This document shows, one piece after another, positions 15,555-24,885 of a stretch of 64,000 nt of DNA. Below the pieces are notes generated by a model. The model was not told where the DNA came from and did no database searches. It was given only the letters and a program-made list of their open reading frames with translations. Origin of the DNA: Pirellulimonas nuda (lineage in GTDB: Bacteria > Planctomycetota > Planctomycetia > Pirellulales > Lacipirellulaceae). Position 1 is the first letter of the stretch. Each line of letters opens with the position of its first letter. The stretch spans positions 620,001 to 684,000 of the forward strand of contig NZ_CP036291.1 in NCBI RefSeq assembly GCF_007750855.1, in the 5' to 3' direction. The translations under genes and the position numbers were made by a program.

Positions 15555-17678
15555 CTAAAACCAGAACAGGATGTTTGACTGCACAAAGTAGATCAGGTCG
15601 TGGAAGTAGCAGTACAGGATCGACTGTTGGCCGCAGTGCACCTTGGCGCGGACCCCTTCGCCCACCTTGGGCTCGCCGACCTTGCTGAACAACGCTTGCT
15701 TGTCGAAGTCGATGACCAGGCGGACCGTGTTGCCTTCCTCGCCCCGCGGCTCGGCGGTCTGGCCGATCTCGATCACGCGGCCCGTGAATGTTTCTTCGGG
15801 GTGCGAACGGGCGTGGAAGGTCACTTCGAGACCCCCACTGGGCCCCCCAGGGGAGCCTTCGTCTGGACCCTTCTCGCCGGCCGCCTGCCAGGCGGATCGG
15901 ATGTGGCCCATCCGTTTGTCGGGCATGTTCACCTCGACGCGCCAGGGGCCCGTCGGGTCGGCGATCTCCATCAGCTCGTCGCCGGTGTTCACCGGCCGGC
16001 CCGCCAGCACGTCCTCTACCTTGTACGTGATCACCCGGCCCGCGATCGGGCTGGTGATGGTGAGCATGGTCTGCTTCTCTCGGAGCAGGTTGCGTCGCTG
16101 CTCCAGCGAGGAAAGCTGCCGCTGGATCTGCGAGATCCGCGACTGACGCTCGTCGATGTCGGCCCGGTCGAGCCCCGCGCGGTCGGAGAGCTCGAAGTTG
16201 AGCGATTCGATCTGCGCCTCGGCCGTGCTGATCTCTCCCAGCACGCCGGTCAGCTCGTTGGCGAGCTCGATGTTCCGCAGCACGGCCACCGTTTGGCCGG
16301 CCGTGACCACGTCGTCGTCGTGCACCTTGACGTCGGTCACGACGCCGCCGACCTGGGCGAACACCTTCCGCGACAGGTCGGGCAGGAACTCGCCGTCCGC
16401 CTGAACGGTGAAGTCTTTGTGCACAAACACGCCGGCCAGCGTGAGCCCCGTGAGCAGCGTCAGCACCGCCACGGTTTTCGGCAGCCGGCTGCCGCGGATG
16501 AACCAGGTGGCTTTGCCGAGGGTCTTCCACAACGGCATCAAGAACAGGCTCTCGTGCTCGAGCGCGTTGGCGATCGCCGTGGTGCCGTGGCTGCGGACCA
16601 CGGCCACCCGTTGGCGGAAGCCCTCGGGCTCCTGGCTGTCGACCATCTGCTCAACGATGAGCGCGCCGTACACCTTGGGGGGTTTGCGTCGCTGGCCCGG
16701 CTCGGGGGGGGCGTCCTCGTCCTCGGCCTCCAGCAGCGGCAGGATGGCCATCCCCTTGGTGTGCGACTCGTCGACGTAGGCGTCGAGCGCCTTCTCTACC
16801 TGCGGCGCCAGGTTCGAGGCGTCGCCGGAGTACCACACGTCTTCGCCGGTGCGGGCCACGGCGCGGGCGGCGCGGGTGAGCAGCGTCGCTACGTTCGACC
16901 GCTTGTCGAAGGCGTCCTGCCCGCTGATGGCCTCCATCGTCATGCGGGAGCCCTTCTGCACGGCGACCGAGACGCGGTCGCAGCCAATCAGCCGGCGTCC
17001 CTCGTTGGCGATGGTGAAGGCGGTCTCTTTGACGTCTAGCTTGCCGTGGGCGGTGCGGGTGAACGACTCGAGCTGCTCCCACAGGCTCTGCTTCTGGGCC
17101 AGGTGGCTGAGGCGGCGGGCCCGCAGGTAGTCGCCGGCGAGGTCGCAGGTTTGCAGCAAGAACTTCAGGTAGCCCTGCTGCACGCTGTGGCGGGTGTCGG
17201 GCCGCTGGAAGACCTCGACGACGCCCTGGACCCCCTGGTCGTTGTGGACGGGCGCCAGCACCAGCAGGAAGTCGGTGGGGTTGGCCGCGGCGTTCTCGTC
17301 GTCGGTGTCGATGCCGCCGGTGGCGCCGGAGTGGGGCGCCACCAGGGCGCCCTCGCCGGTGGTGAGCGTGCGGGTGAGCAGCCGGCCGTGCTGGGCCTGG
17401 CCGATGGGGTTTTCCGCCAAACCGGTGCGTCGCAGGTCGATCTGGTAGGCGAGCTGCAGGACGCCGGTGTCGGACAGGGTCCAGACGGCGCCGCCGATCG
17501 CGGCCAGCGCGGCGACCACTTTATTGAGGAATTCGTCGTAAAAACGCTCCGGCGCAGCGTCGCTGCGGGCCAGATCGGCGATCTGGCCGACGATGCCGCG
17601 GATCTCCGCCTTGGCGCGGCGGACCGCGTCGTCGTCGGGGCGGGGGGCGTCTGTATATTCGGTGGTGCTCACGGTCAT
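15555..17678 (-). CDS. GAF-domain / HlyD-like fusion membrane protein
   Basis: A 707-residue protein. The N-terminal ~390 residues are cytoplasmic and contain one or two GAF-type sensor domains (about 45-190 and 205-370; for example ALAAIGGAVWTLSDTGVLQL and NEGRRLIGCDRVSVAVQKGS). A transmembrane helix follows (VAVLTLLTGLTLAGVFVH, about 405-422), then an HlyD part with split lipoyl motifs (VGGVVTDVKVHDDDVVTAGQ and TITSPIAGRVITYKVEDVLAG) around a coiled coil. The arrangement would let a cytoplasmic signal control a periplasmic adaptor. It is the first gene of the minus-strand cluster with HlyD and PqqD-M50-HlyD. The ligand is unknown. Confidence 0.85.
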   Translation of the reverse strand: MTVSTTEYTDAPRPDDDAVRRAKAEIRGIVGQIADLARSDAAPERFYDEFLNKVVAALAAIGGAVWTLSDTGVLQLAYQIDLRRTGLAENPIGQAQHGRLLTRTLTTGEGALVAPHSGATGGIDTDDENAAANPTDFLLVLAPVHNDQGVQGVVEVFQRPDTRHSVQQGYLKFLLQTCDLAGDYLRARRLSHLAQKQSLWEQLESFTRTAHGKLDVKETAFTIANEGRRLIGCDRVSVAVQKGSRMTMEAISGQDAFDKRSNVATLLTRAARAVARTGEDVWYSGDASNLAPQVEKALDAYVDESHTKGMAILPLLEAEDEDAPPEPGQRRKPPKVYGALIVEQMVDSQEPEGFRQRVAVVRSHGTTAIANALEHESLFLMPLWKTLGKATWFIRGSRLPKTVAVLTLLTGLTLAGVFVHKDFTVQADGEFLPDLSRKVFAQVGGVVTDVKVHDDDVVTAGQTVAVLRNIELANELTGVLGEISTAEAQIESLNFELSDRAGLDRADIDERQSRISQIQRQLSSLEQRRNLLREKQTMLTITSPIAGRVITYKVEDVLAGRPVNTGDELMEIADPTGPWRVEVNMPDKRMGHIRSAWQAAGEKGPDEGSPGGPSGGLEVTFHARSHPEETFTGRVIEIGQTAEPRGEEGNTVRLVIDFDKQALFSKVGEPKVGEGVRAKVHCGQQSILYCYFHDLIYFVQSNILFWF

Positions 17679-18134
17679 TGCAGTTTATCGCAATCTGGCG
17701 ATCGGGCAGACGCCATTCTGGCGGGATGCGGAACAGTCTGAATTTGACGTTTGTTTGCCTTGCGCAAGGGGCGCTATCTGGACGCTGCCCGCCAAAGCGG
17801 CCTATACTTGCCGAGAATATCGTTTGGCCGCATTGGCCGCTCGTTTTTACCCGTCGTGCGGCCAGTCACCCCCCGTGTGGCCGGTCGCCCCGGTGGGCCA
17901 GCCTAAAATGTTGTTGGGCCGGCCCACGGTCGGTCCGGTTGGGTTGACTCCCGAACGGCGGCCGACCGGCAGCGTTACTCGTGTTGTCGATTTATCGGAC
18001 CCACGGCGGGTCGTCGTGTGCCGGGTTTGTCCAGCGGACAACCCTGCCAAGCCGTCCCGTGACTTAATACCCCGCGTCAGAACACCCCCGTCCTAAGACG
18101 CTCCGCGAACAAAGAACAAAGCAGTTTGGCCCGT
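17679..18134. other. 456-bp divergent intergenic region
   Basis: The gap between the GAF-HlyD gene (minus) and infA (plus) holds no convincing gene. It has GC-rich blocks with repeated GGCC/GGTCGG motifs (about 17875-17975). It must carry the promoters for both directions. I could not identify a clear -35/-10 pair or a riboswitch. Confidence 0.5.
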
Positions 18135-18359
18135 ATGGCAAAGGAAAAGGAAGAGGCTCTCGAAGTCGAAGGCGTCGTTACCCAGGCGCTGGCAAACACC
18201 CGGTTCCGCGTTGAGATCGACGGCGGGCACCTGGTGCTGGCGCACGTCGCTGGGCGGATGCGGAAGCACTTCATCCGTATTGTTCCAGGCGACCGCGTCC
18301 GCGTCGAGCTATCTCCCTACGACCTCACCAAGGGACGAATCACCTACCGCGAGCGGTAG
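18135..18359 (+). CDS. infA: Translation initiation factor IF-1
   Basis: A 74-residue S1-fold protein starting [20 protein letters not shown], with the family signature [30 protein letters not shown] and the end [14 protein letters not shown]-1 binds the ribosomal A site during initiation and assists IF-2 and IF-3. The length is normal (72-74). An ATG three codons upstream is possible, but MAKEK matches the usual family start. It is monocistronic here, far from ribosomal protein genes. Confidence 0.97.
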   Translation: MAKEKEEALEVEGVVTQALANTRFRVEIDGGHLVLAHVAGRMRKHFIRIVPGDRVRVELSPYDLTKGRITYRER

Positions 18360-18397
18360 GGCGGGGCCAGTTGGTCAGGCCCAACCGGGCATGCTCA

Positions 18398-18425
18398 GCC
18401 GGGCAGATGAGGCCGGGCAGATGAG
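18398..18425. repeat. Tandem repeat, two 14-base units
   Basis: Two exact copies of GCCGGGCAGATGAG in tandem downstream of infA. A related GCCCAACCGGGC lies just before. No coding potential; the meaning is unknown, possibly a replication-slippage product. Confidence 0.6.
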
Positions 18426-18610
18426 GCCCGTCCGTGGCGGCCCCCCCCGATCACTGCGCGACTACGTTACGCAGGAACCTCGCGATTGTTCCGATAATTC
18501 CGAGCGCGCGGGCCGAGGACGGCCCGGCTTGCACGAATAGCCTTCCCGCTGACCGTCCGTTCTTGAAACTCTGATTCTAAAACTCCGCTCCGCATCCCGA
18601 GGAGATTGAC

Positions 18611-20353
18611 GTGACCTATCTGACCGCTTCCTGGCGCTGCGCCGCGCCGGCTGTGCTGATGCTTTCCGCAGCCGCGTACGCACCGATCGCCGTCGCCCAG
18701 CCCGCCGTGCTCGAAGAGCCGGCCGCCGTGGCGGGGGGCAAGATGACCACCGTCGTCGCCGCCGCGGTGTCGAGTTACGACAACCTGATGGGAGACATCA
18801 GCTACCTGGCCAAGGTGTCTGGCAACCCCGACAGCGTGCAGATGCTGCAGGGGACCGCGGGCATGTTCACCCAGCCGGTCGACAAGAAGAAGCCGTGGGG
18901 CTTCCTGATGCAGACCGACGGCGCCCAGTTTGTGCCGCTGCTGTGCCTGCCGATGAAGGACTTCGACGCCGCGATGCAGATGCTGGCGGCCACCGGCGTT
19001 GAGCCGGACGACCTGGGCGACGGCGTCTTCGAGGCGCAGGTGCCCGGGCAGGCGCAGTCGGTGTACATCAAGCAGCAGGGCCCCTGGGCGTTGCTATCGA
19101 ACCTGCCGGACGCGTTCGGCGGCGCGCCGGCCGACCCCGGGCCGATGTTCACCGAGATGGCCAAGGGCTACAGCATCAGCGTCAAGGCGATGGTGCAGAA
19201 CATCCCGCCGATGTACCGGCAGGTAGCGATCGGCAGCCTCCGCGAGGGGATCGAGGCCGGCCTGGAGCAAGAGCCCGACGAGAGCGACGAGACCTTCGCC
19301 AAGCGGCAGGAGCTCGCCGAGCTGCAGCTCGCCAACATCGAGCGGCTCTTCACTGAGTTCGACACCGCCACCATCGGCTGGGGCGTCGACCAATCCGCCG
19401 GCAAGACCTTCCTAGACGTCGTGTACACTGTCGTTCCCGGCAGCAAGCTGGCCGAGCAGGTGGCGGTCTACCAGAACAGCAAGACCGACTTCGCCGGGTT
19501 CATCGATCCGGCCGCCGCGATGACGATGGGGCTGGCAGTCGAGAACTCCCCCGAGTTGATGCAGTCCGACATCGAGCAGATGAAGCTGACCCTGGCCACC
19601 GTGCGAGAGAAGGCAGAGAACGAGATCGACAACGACCCCTCGCTCCCCAACGACGAAGCCCGCGAGGTGATGAAGTCGGCCCTGGGGGACGTGATGGAGG
19701 TGGTCGAGGCGACCGTGTCCGCCGGCAAGATGGACGCCGGCGCCAAGGTGATGCTGTCCGACGCCAGCGCTACGATCACCGCCGGGGGCCACGTGGTGAA
19801 CCCGGAGAAGATCGAGACCGCGCTGCGGAAGCTGGTGAAGCTCTCCGAAGGCAAGCCCGACTTCCCCGGCGTGAAGTGGAACGCCGCGACCCACGCCGGC
19901 GTTTCGTTCCACACCATGTCGCTGCCGATCCCGGCGGACGCCGCGCCGGCCCGCAAGCTGTTCGGTGAGACCGTGAGCGTCGCGCTAGGCATCGGCGAGT
20001 CGGAGCTCTACCTGGCCGCTGGAAGCGACTACATGGACGCCATGAAGAGCGCCATCGACGCCTCGAAGGCCTCGCCCGGCAAGAAGAGCGATCCGCTGAT
20101 GATGGTCATGTCGCTCAAGCCGTTCATCGCCACGGCCCAGGCGGTAGCGCCCCCCAACCCGGAGGCCGCCGCGGTGCTCGACATGCTGTCCGACGCGCTC
20201 GAAGACGCTGAGGGCTCCGACCGTATCCTGATGACCCAGCAGTACATCACCGACGGCATCAAGATGCGGTTCGAGATGGAAGAAGGGGTCCTCAAGGCGA
20301 TCGGCGCCGCGGCCACGTTGGGCGTACAGCAGCGGGCCCAAGGGGGATTTTAG
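18611..20353 (+). CDS. Large conserved secreted protein of unknown function
   Basis: A 580-residue protein with an N-terminal signal peptide (about residues 10-30, LMLSAAAYAPIAVAQP, with cleavage after AVA). The rest is soluble, acidic and mixed alpha/beta, with no catalytic motif that I can name; two internally similar halves are possible. I know similar large secreted proteins from planctomycetes but not a function. The start is GTG at 18611, preceded by GAGGAGATT, a good ribosome binding site. It is followed closely by a small toxin-antitoxin pair. Confidence 0.7.
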   Translation: MTYLTASWRCAAPAVLMLSAAAYAPIAVAQPAVLEEPAAVAGGKMTTVVAAAVSSYDNLMGDISYLAKVSGNPDSVQMLQGTAGMFTQPVDKKKPWGFLMQTDGAQFVPLLCLPMKDFDAAMQMLAATGVEPDDLGDGVFEAQVPGQAQSVYIKQQGPWALLSNLPDAFGGAPADPGPMFTEMAKGYSISVKAMVQNIPPMYRQVAIGSLREGIEAGLEQEPDESDETFAKRQELAELQLANIERLFTEFDTATIGWGVDQSAGKTFLDVVYTVVPGSKLAEQVAVYQNSKTDFAGFIDPAAAMTMGLAVENSPELMQSDIEQMKLTLATVREKAENEIDNDPSLPNDEAREVMKSALGDVMEVVEATVSAGKMDAGAKVMLSDASATITAGGHVVNPEKIETALRKLVKLSEGKPDFPGVKWNAATHAGVSFHTMSLPIPADAAPARKLFGETVSVALGIGESELYLAAGSDYMDAMKSAIDASKASPGKKSDPLMMVMSLKPFIATAQAVAPPNPEAAAVLDMLSDALEDAEGSDRILMTQQYITDGIKMRFEMEEGVLKAIGAAATLGVQQRAQGGF

Positions 20354-20370
20354 GTTGTAGGAGTGCGGAG

Positions 20371-20583
20371 ATGACGAAGATAGAAGAATTGGAAGCTCGC
20401 ATCCTCCGCCTCGAGGAGGCTGTGGGCGTGTTCAAGAAATCCGACAAGAGCGACTGGCTGGAAAAAACTGCCGGAATCTTTGCCGACGATCCTGCGTTCG
20501 AAGAGATCGCGCGGCTGGGCCGGGAGTATCGCAAGAACTACGACGAACAGCCCGAACGCGACGATAAGTCGGAGCGTCAGTAG
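20371..20583 (+). CDS. Small coiled-coil protein, probable antitoxin
   Basis: A 70-residue charged protein starting MTKIEELEARILRLEEAVGV, with a coiled coil at residues 3-25 and a disordered acidic C-terminal end. It lies four bases upstream of a PIN-domain gene, the usual order for a type II antitoxin. It is too short for classic VapB N-terminal DNA-binding folds to be obvious; the LEEA heptads may mediate dimerisation. Function is inferred from context. Confidence 0.7.
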   Translation: MTKIEELEARILRLEEAVGVFKKSDKSDWLEKTAGIFADDPAFEEIARLGREYRKNYDEQPERDDKSERQ

Positions 20584-20587
20584 CGCC

Positions 20588-21028
20588 GTGTACTTACTGG
20601 ACACAGATCACGCTGCCTTCTACTTCGGATCACTTTCTGCAGAGCGCACTAGTCTCACTCGGAGACTGGCTGAGGTCGCGGGCGAAGACGTGTTTTTGCC
20701 CATTGTCAGCTTCCACGAGCAGTTCGCGGGTTGGCAGTCGTATCTCCGCCAGCGTCGCCCGGCACCCCACCTTGTGTACGCCTACAGCCGGCTCGAGGCC
20801 CTGGTAGACGCATTCAAGTTGATGCACATTGCGTCCTTCGATCAAGCGGCGTCCGAAGAGTTTGAGTCGCTACGAGCGGATGGGGTGCGCATCGGGACCT
20901 TCGATCTGCGGATCGCGTCCATCGCCCTGACCCGCAACTTCACGCTGCTCACCCGCAACGCCGTCGACTTTGACAAGGTCCCCGGCCTCCGGCACGAAGA
21001 CTGGACCGCCCCGATAAGGCCCAAATAG
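20588..21028 (+). CDS. PIN-domain ribonuclease toxin (VapC-like)
   Basis: A 146-residue PIN protein starting at a GTG (VYLLDTDHAAFYFG). Conserved acidic residues are visible: Asp in LLDTDH, Glu in SFHEQFAGW, and Asp in TFDLRIASIAL and NAVDFDKVPGL, which form the Mg-binding site of VapC RNases. The GTG at 20588 is preferred over earlier frame starts because LLDTDH should be close to the N-terminus. It follows the antitoxin gene with a four-base gap. The likely target is tRNA or rRNA, as for VapC; this specific target is not known. Confidence 0.85.
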   Translation: MYLLDTDHAAFYFGSLSAERTSLTRRLAEVAGEDVFLPIVSFHEQFAGWQSYLRQRRPAPHLVYAYSRLEALVDAFKLMHIASFDQAASEEFESLRADGVRIGTFDLRIASIALTRNFTLLTRNAVDFDKVPGLRHEDWTAPIRPK

Positions 21029-21036
21029 CTTAACTA

Positions 21037-22392
21037 ATGCCCAGCCCGCTCGTTCAAACCCAAATCGCCGGCCACTCCATCCCGGAGCTGGCGGCCCAGT
21101 ACAGCACGCCGCTGTACGTCTACGACGCCCAGACGATCGTCCAGCGGATCGCGGAGCTGAAGCGGTTCGACGTGATCCGCTTCGCCCAGAAGGCCTGCTC
21201 GAACATCGCGGTTCTCGACCTGATGCGCCGCCACGGCGTGCTGGTCGACGCGGTCAGCTCCGGTGAAGTCGCCCGCGCAGTCGCGGCCGGCTTTAAGCTG
21301 GGTCCGGGCGAGCCGGCCCAAGTGGTGTATACGGCCGATATTTTCGACCGCGAGTCGCTCGACTTGGTGATCAACCAAGGGGTGCCGGTCAACTGCGGCT
21401 CGCCCGACATGCTCGACCAGTACGGCGCCCGTTCGGCCGAACTGGGCAAGGCGCCGCTGGGGGTGACGCTCCGCGTGAACCCCGGCTTCGGCCACGGCCA
21501 CAGCCAAAAGACCAACACCGGCGGCGAGCAGAGCAAGCACGGCATCTGGCACACCGACATCGCGGATTGCAAGCAGCGCGCCGGCCGGCACGGCCTGTCG
21601 ATCACCGGCCTGCACATGCACATCGGCTCCGGGACCGACCTAGAGCACCTGGGCCAGGTGTGCGGGGCTTTAGAAAAAACGGCGCTGGAGATCGGCCCGT
21701 CGATCCACTCCATCAGCGCCGGCGGGGGCATCAGCACGCCCTACCGCGAGGGGGACGTCCGCGCCGACCTGTCGGGCTACTTCGAGCTGTGGGACGCCGC
21801 ACGCCGCCGGCTCGCCGAGGCTTTCGGCCACGCAGTGAGCCTGGAGATCGAGCCGGGCCGCTACCTCGCCGCGGAGTCGGGCTGGCTGATCTCCGAGGTC
21901 CGGGCCGTGAAGCAGCAGGGAAACAACCTCTTTTACTTGGTCGACGCCGGCTTCAACAACCTGGCCCGCCCCATCCTGTACGGCGCGTACCACCCGATGA
22001 CCATCTGTCCGGGAGAGGGGGGCGAGGCGAGCGGCGAGGGGCGAGCATCCACGGGCGAGCCGTCGGCGCCCCGTCTCAGCAACCACACCGACGGAGCAAC
22101 CCACGGCCACCCCACCCAAAAAGTAGTCGTCGGCGGCCCCCTGTGCGAATCGGGCGACATCTTCACGCAGGACGAAGGGGGCTTCGTCAACCAGCGCGAA
22201 CTGCCCGAGGCCCGCGTCGGCGACTTCTTGGTGATCGGCTGCGCCGGCGCCTACGGCGCGGTGATGGGGAGCAACTACAACTCCAAGCCGCTGGCCGCCG
22301 AGGTGCTGATCGAGGAGGGCAAGGCCCACCTGGTCCGCGAGCGGCAGACAAGCGACGACCTGCTGCGTGGCGAAAAGCTGGTTTCATATTAG
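21037..22392 (+). CDS. lysA: Diaminopimelate decarboxylase
   Basis: A 451-residue fold-III PLP decarboxylase that converts meso-diaminopimelate to L-lysine. The PLP lysine lies in VIRFAQKACSNIAVL; the glycine-rich and substrate motifs HMHIGSGTD, SAGGGISTPY, EIEPGRYLAAESG and PLCESGDIF are all present, as is the C-terminal YGAVMGSNYNSKP. Between AYHPMTICPG and VVVGGPLCESGD there is an unusual hydrophilic stretch of about 35-40 residues rich in Gly, Ser and Pro (about 22015-22125), encoded in part by repeat DNA. It is probably tolerated in a surface loop. The start at 21037 gives the usual N-terminus. Confidence 0.95.
   Translation: MPSPLVQTQIAGHSIPELAAQYSTPLYVYDAQTIVQRIAELKRFDVIRFAQKACSNIAVLDLMRRHGVLVDAVSSGEVARAVAAGFKLGPGEPAQVVYTADIFDRESLDLVINQGVPVNCGSPDMLDQYGARSAELGKAPLGVTLRVNPGFGHGHSQKTNTGGEQSKHGIWHTDIADCKQRAGRHGLSITGLHMHIGSGTDLEHLGQVCGALEKTALEIGPSIHSISAGGGISTPYREGDVRADLSGYFELWDAARRRLAEAFGHAVSLEIEPGRYLAAESGWLISEVRAVKQQGNNLFYLVDAGFNNLARPILYGAYHPMTICPGEGGEASGEGRASTGEPSAPRLSNHTDGATHGHPTQKVVVGGPLCESGDIFTQDEGGFVNQRELPEARVGDFLVIGCAGAYGAVMGSNYNSKPLAAEVLIEEGKAHLVRERQTSDDLLRGEKLVSY
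22021..22068. repeat. Repeat sequence inside lysA
   Basis: GGCGAGCCGTCGGCG (22054-22068) is the exact complement of a 15-base core of the intergenic hairpin at 2303-2341. It is preceded by reiterated GCGAG motifs (22021-22045). The segment is in frame, adds residues such as GEPSAPR, and lies within the extra loop of LysA. Confidence 0.6.
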
Positions 22393-22515
22393 CTTTGCGC
22401 GGACCGGTCTGCTAAACTGCGGCCCGGGAACGCATCCAGCGTCCGCACGCCCAGGCGTGAGCGGCACGGCAGCGCCCCCAAGGTCCGGTCCGCTACTCGT
22501 CACGGTCTTTTCGCA

Positions 22516-23532
22516 ATGCTACGCGCCACGCTGCTTCTGCTCACGCTCGCCACGGTCTTGCCGGCCCTCGCCGACAAACCGAAAGTCTGGATCTACACCG
22601 ACACCAGCGACAAGACGATCCCGGGCGGCAACAGCGAGGGGACGCTGAACGACCCCGACGACATCTCCGCGATGGCCGGCTACCTGCTGATGGCGAGCGA
22701 GTTCGATACGCTCGGGATCGTGGTCGCCAGTACGCACCGTGGCGAGCATCGGGGCACCCCCGATCAGTCCGAGTGGGCGGAGCGCTACTTCGGCGGGGCC
22801 TACCGCCACGATCTTCCCGCGCTCAACCGCGAGATCGGCGGCTACCCAGAGAACATCCGCTTCCAGGAGTCGTGCATTAAGCCGACCGCCGAGCGTTTTG
22901 ATCCGAAGAAAGACTACCGCTCGCTTAAAGATTACGACACCGTCCAGGCGCTGCTCGACGCCGTCGAGGGCCAGAGCGATGCGGTGAACGTGCTGTGCTG
23001 GGGTTCGCTCACCGAGCCCGCGATCGCCGTGAGCCATTGCTTGGCGACCGACCGACGCGACCTGCTCGGTAAGATGCGGTTCATCGCCCACTGGACCGAC
23101 TCGCCCCACCACCAGGGGTCTCCCGAAAAGCCCGAGGACGTGGCCAACTGCCGCGAGGACGCCGCGGCCTGCCGGTACATGAAGCAGCGGGCCAAGGCGG
23201 GCGACATCGTTTACCACGAATGCGGCGCCATCGGCCAGCACGGCATCGTCAGCGGCAGCCCGAAGGGTCGCGAGTACTTCGACCGGTTCCGCACCAGCCG
23301 GCTAGGAACCGTGTTTGTGGAGGGAAAATACGTGCATAACTGCGTCGATCACTCCGACGCCGCTACCTACTGGACCCTGCTGGGAGGCTGGGGCGTGAAC
23401 CTGAACGACATCCGCCCCGACGGCTCGAACCCACCCGAGGTCGAGCTGGCTAACGAAGCGAAGTTCGAGGGGTCGTCCAGGCGCATCCACGACGAGCTGC
23501 TGCGGCGCTCTCGGGCCGCGTCCGCAGATTGA
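22516..23532 (+). CDS. Secreted DUF1593 / nucleoside hydrolase-like protein
   Basis: A 338-residue protein with a signal peptide (MLRATLLLLTLATVLPALA). WIYTDTSDKTIPGGNSEGTL, then DPDDISAMAGYLLMASEFDT, and later VNVLCWGSLTEPA are typical of DUF1593, which has a nucleoside hydrolase-like fold with an Asp cluster for Ca2+. Family members are sometimes linked to polysaccharide or cell-wall sugar hydrolysis. It lies alone between lysA and a methyltransferase. The substrate is not known. Confidence 0.8.
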   Translation: MLRATLLLLTLATVLPALADKPKVWIYTDTSDKTIPGGNSEGTLNDPDDISAMAGYLLMASEFDTLGIVVASTHRGEHRGTPDQSEWAERYFGGAYRHDLPALNREIGGYPENIRFQESCIKPTAERFDPKKDYRSLKDYDTVQALLDAVEGQSDAVNVLCWGSLTEPAIAVSHCLATDRRDLLGKMRFIAHWTDSPHHQGSPEKPEDVANCREDAAACRYMKQRAKAGDIVYHECGAIGQHGIVSGSPKGREYFDRFRTSRLGTVFVEGKYVHNCVDHSDAATYWTLLGGWGVNLNDIRPDGSNPPEVELANEAKFEGSSRRIHDELLRRSRAASAD

Positions 23533-23596
23533 CAGCGCGCGCCGCGCCGCTAGTCTGGGGTTTCAGGACCCCCAGGCCCACAAACAGGCTCGCCAG

Positions 23597-24592
23597 ATGG
23601 CCAAAGCACGGAAGCAACCCACCTCTCCTCCGCAACCTAGTGGCGTTGCGCCCAACTGCATCCATCAGGGAGACTGCCTCGAGCTGCTCGCCCGGCTGGA
23701 AGACGAGTCGGTCGACCTGGCGTTCGCCGACCCGCCGTTCAACATCGGCTTCAAGTACGACGCCTACCACGACCGGCACGAGGACGAGGCGTACATCGAT
23801 TGGTGCGCCGACTGGATCGGGCAGCTCCACCGCGTACTGAGGCCCACCGGCTCGTTTTGGTTGGCGATCGGCGACGAGTTCGCGGCGGACCTGCGTGTGG
23901 CCGCGCACCGCAAGGTGGGGTTCGAGCCGCGCAACTGGGTGGTTTGGTACTACACCTTCGGGCAGAACTGCAAACGCAAGTTCAACCGCAGCCACGTCCA
24001 CCTGTTCCATTTCGTCAAAGATCAAGAGAACCACACGTTCAACGCCCTCGACCCCCAGGTGCGTGTCCCCAGCGCCCGCGCGCTGGTGTACGGCGACAGC
24101 CGCGCCAACCCCATCGGGCGGCTGCCGGACGACACCTGGATCCTGCGTCCGCAAGACCTGCGCGACACGGAGGGCGCCCTGCAGCCCATGGACGACACGT
24201 GGTGCTTCTCGCGCGTCGCCGGCACGTTCAAGGAACGCCAGGGCTGGCACGGCTGCCAGATGCCCGAGCAGTTGATGGCCCGCATCATCCGCTGCTCTTC
24301 GAACGAGGGCGACCTGGTGCTCGACCCCTTCAGCGGCAGCGGCGCCACCGCCGCGGTGGCCAAGAAGCTGGGCCGGCAATGGATGGGCTTCGAGCTCTCC
24401 GAGCAGTACGCCACGCACGCCGCCAAGCGGCTCGCAGCCATCAACCCGGGCGACCCGCTGAGCGGCCCCGAGGACCCGATCCTCAGCTCACCGAGCACGG
24501 CGGGGGGGATCAAGCTGAAGGACCGGGAGGCGCGGAAGAAGAAGCGGGCGAAGAAGCCCGTGGAGGAAAGGGCATTGCCGTTCGGGGAGTGA
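23597..24592 (+). CDS. Orphan DNA methyltransferase (beta-class, DPPF)
   Basis: A 331-residue S-adenosylmethionine-dependent DNA methyltransferase. The catalytic motif IV DPPF (residues 45-48, FADPPFNIGF) comes before the SAM-binding motif I (DPFSGSGATA, residues 243-252), which is the beta-class order. It probably methylates adenine N6 or cytosine N4. The central region 110-220 would hold the target recognition part. The C-terminal tail is strongly basic (KKKRAKKP). No cognate restriction enzyme is evident, but a small gene and an inactivated HNH nuclease gene follow within 350 bases. Confidence 0.9.
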   Translation: MAKARKQPTSPPQPSGVAPNCIHQGDCLELLARLEDESVDLAFADPPFNIGFKYDAYHDRHEDEAYIDWCADWIGQLHRVLRPTGSFWLAIGDEFAADLRVAAHRKVGFEPRNWVVWYYTFGQNCKRKFNRSHVHLFHFVKDQENHTFNALDPQVRVPSARALVYGDSRANPIGRLPDDTWILRPQDLRDTEGALQPMDDTWCFSRVAGTFKERQGWHGCQMPEQLMARIIRCSSNEGDLVLDPFSGSGATAAVAKKLGRQWMGFELSEQYATHAAKRLAAINPGDPLSGPEDPILSSPSTAGGIKLKDREARKKKRAKKPVEERALPFGE

Positions 24593-24663
24593 GGATAGTT
24601 GGCGTCCCTCGCTCGGATAGTGCTAGAATAGAGTGACTTCATTGCCCCCCATGGCTCCTACGG

Positions 24664-24885
24664 ATGTCCCAGACGATTCAGTTCGAGGTTGAGATGCCGG
24701 AGCACCTCGCAGGGCTAAAGCTGCCTGCCGCCGTTCATAGGCGCCTCCAATTCCTGTTGGACGCTCAGGATTCTGGGCGGGGTCTCAGCGAAGATCAGCG
24801 CGGGGAAGCAGAAGGGCTGGTCGAGCTTTCGGAGTTGTTGTCTTTGCTAAAGCTGCGAGCGCAACGGATCGCCGGTGAAAGCTGA
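24664..24885 (+). CDS. Small protein paired with an HNH nuclease gene
   Basis: A 73-residue acidic helical protein starting MSQTIQFEVEMPEHLAGLKL. Its stop overlaps the ATG of the HNH gene (TGATG at 24883-24887), so the two are translationally coupled. Similar small proteins often precede this type of HNH gene, so they probably act together, perhaps as an antitoxin-like or accessory partner. Function unknown. Confidence 0.75.
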   Translation: MSQTIQFEVEMPEHLAGLKLPAAVHRRLQFLLDAQDSGRGLSEDQRGEAEGLVELSELLSLLKLRAQRIAGES

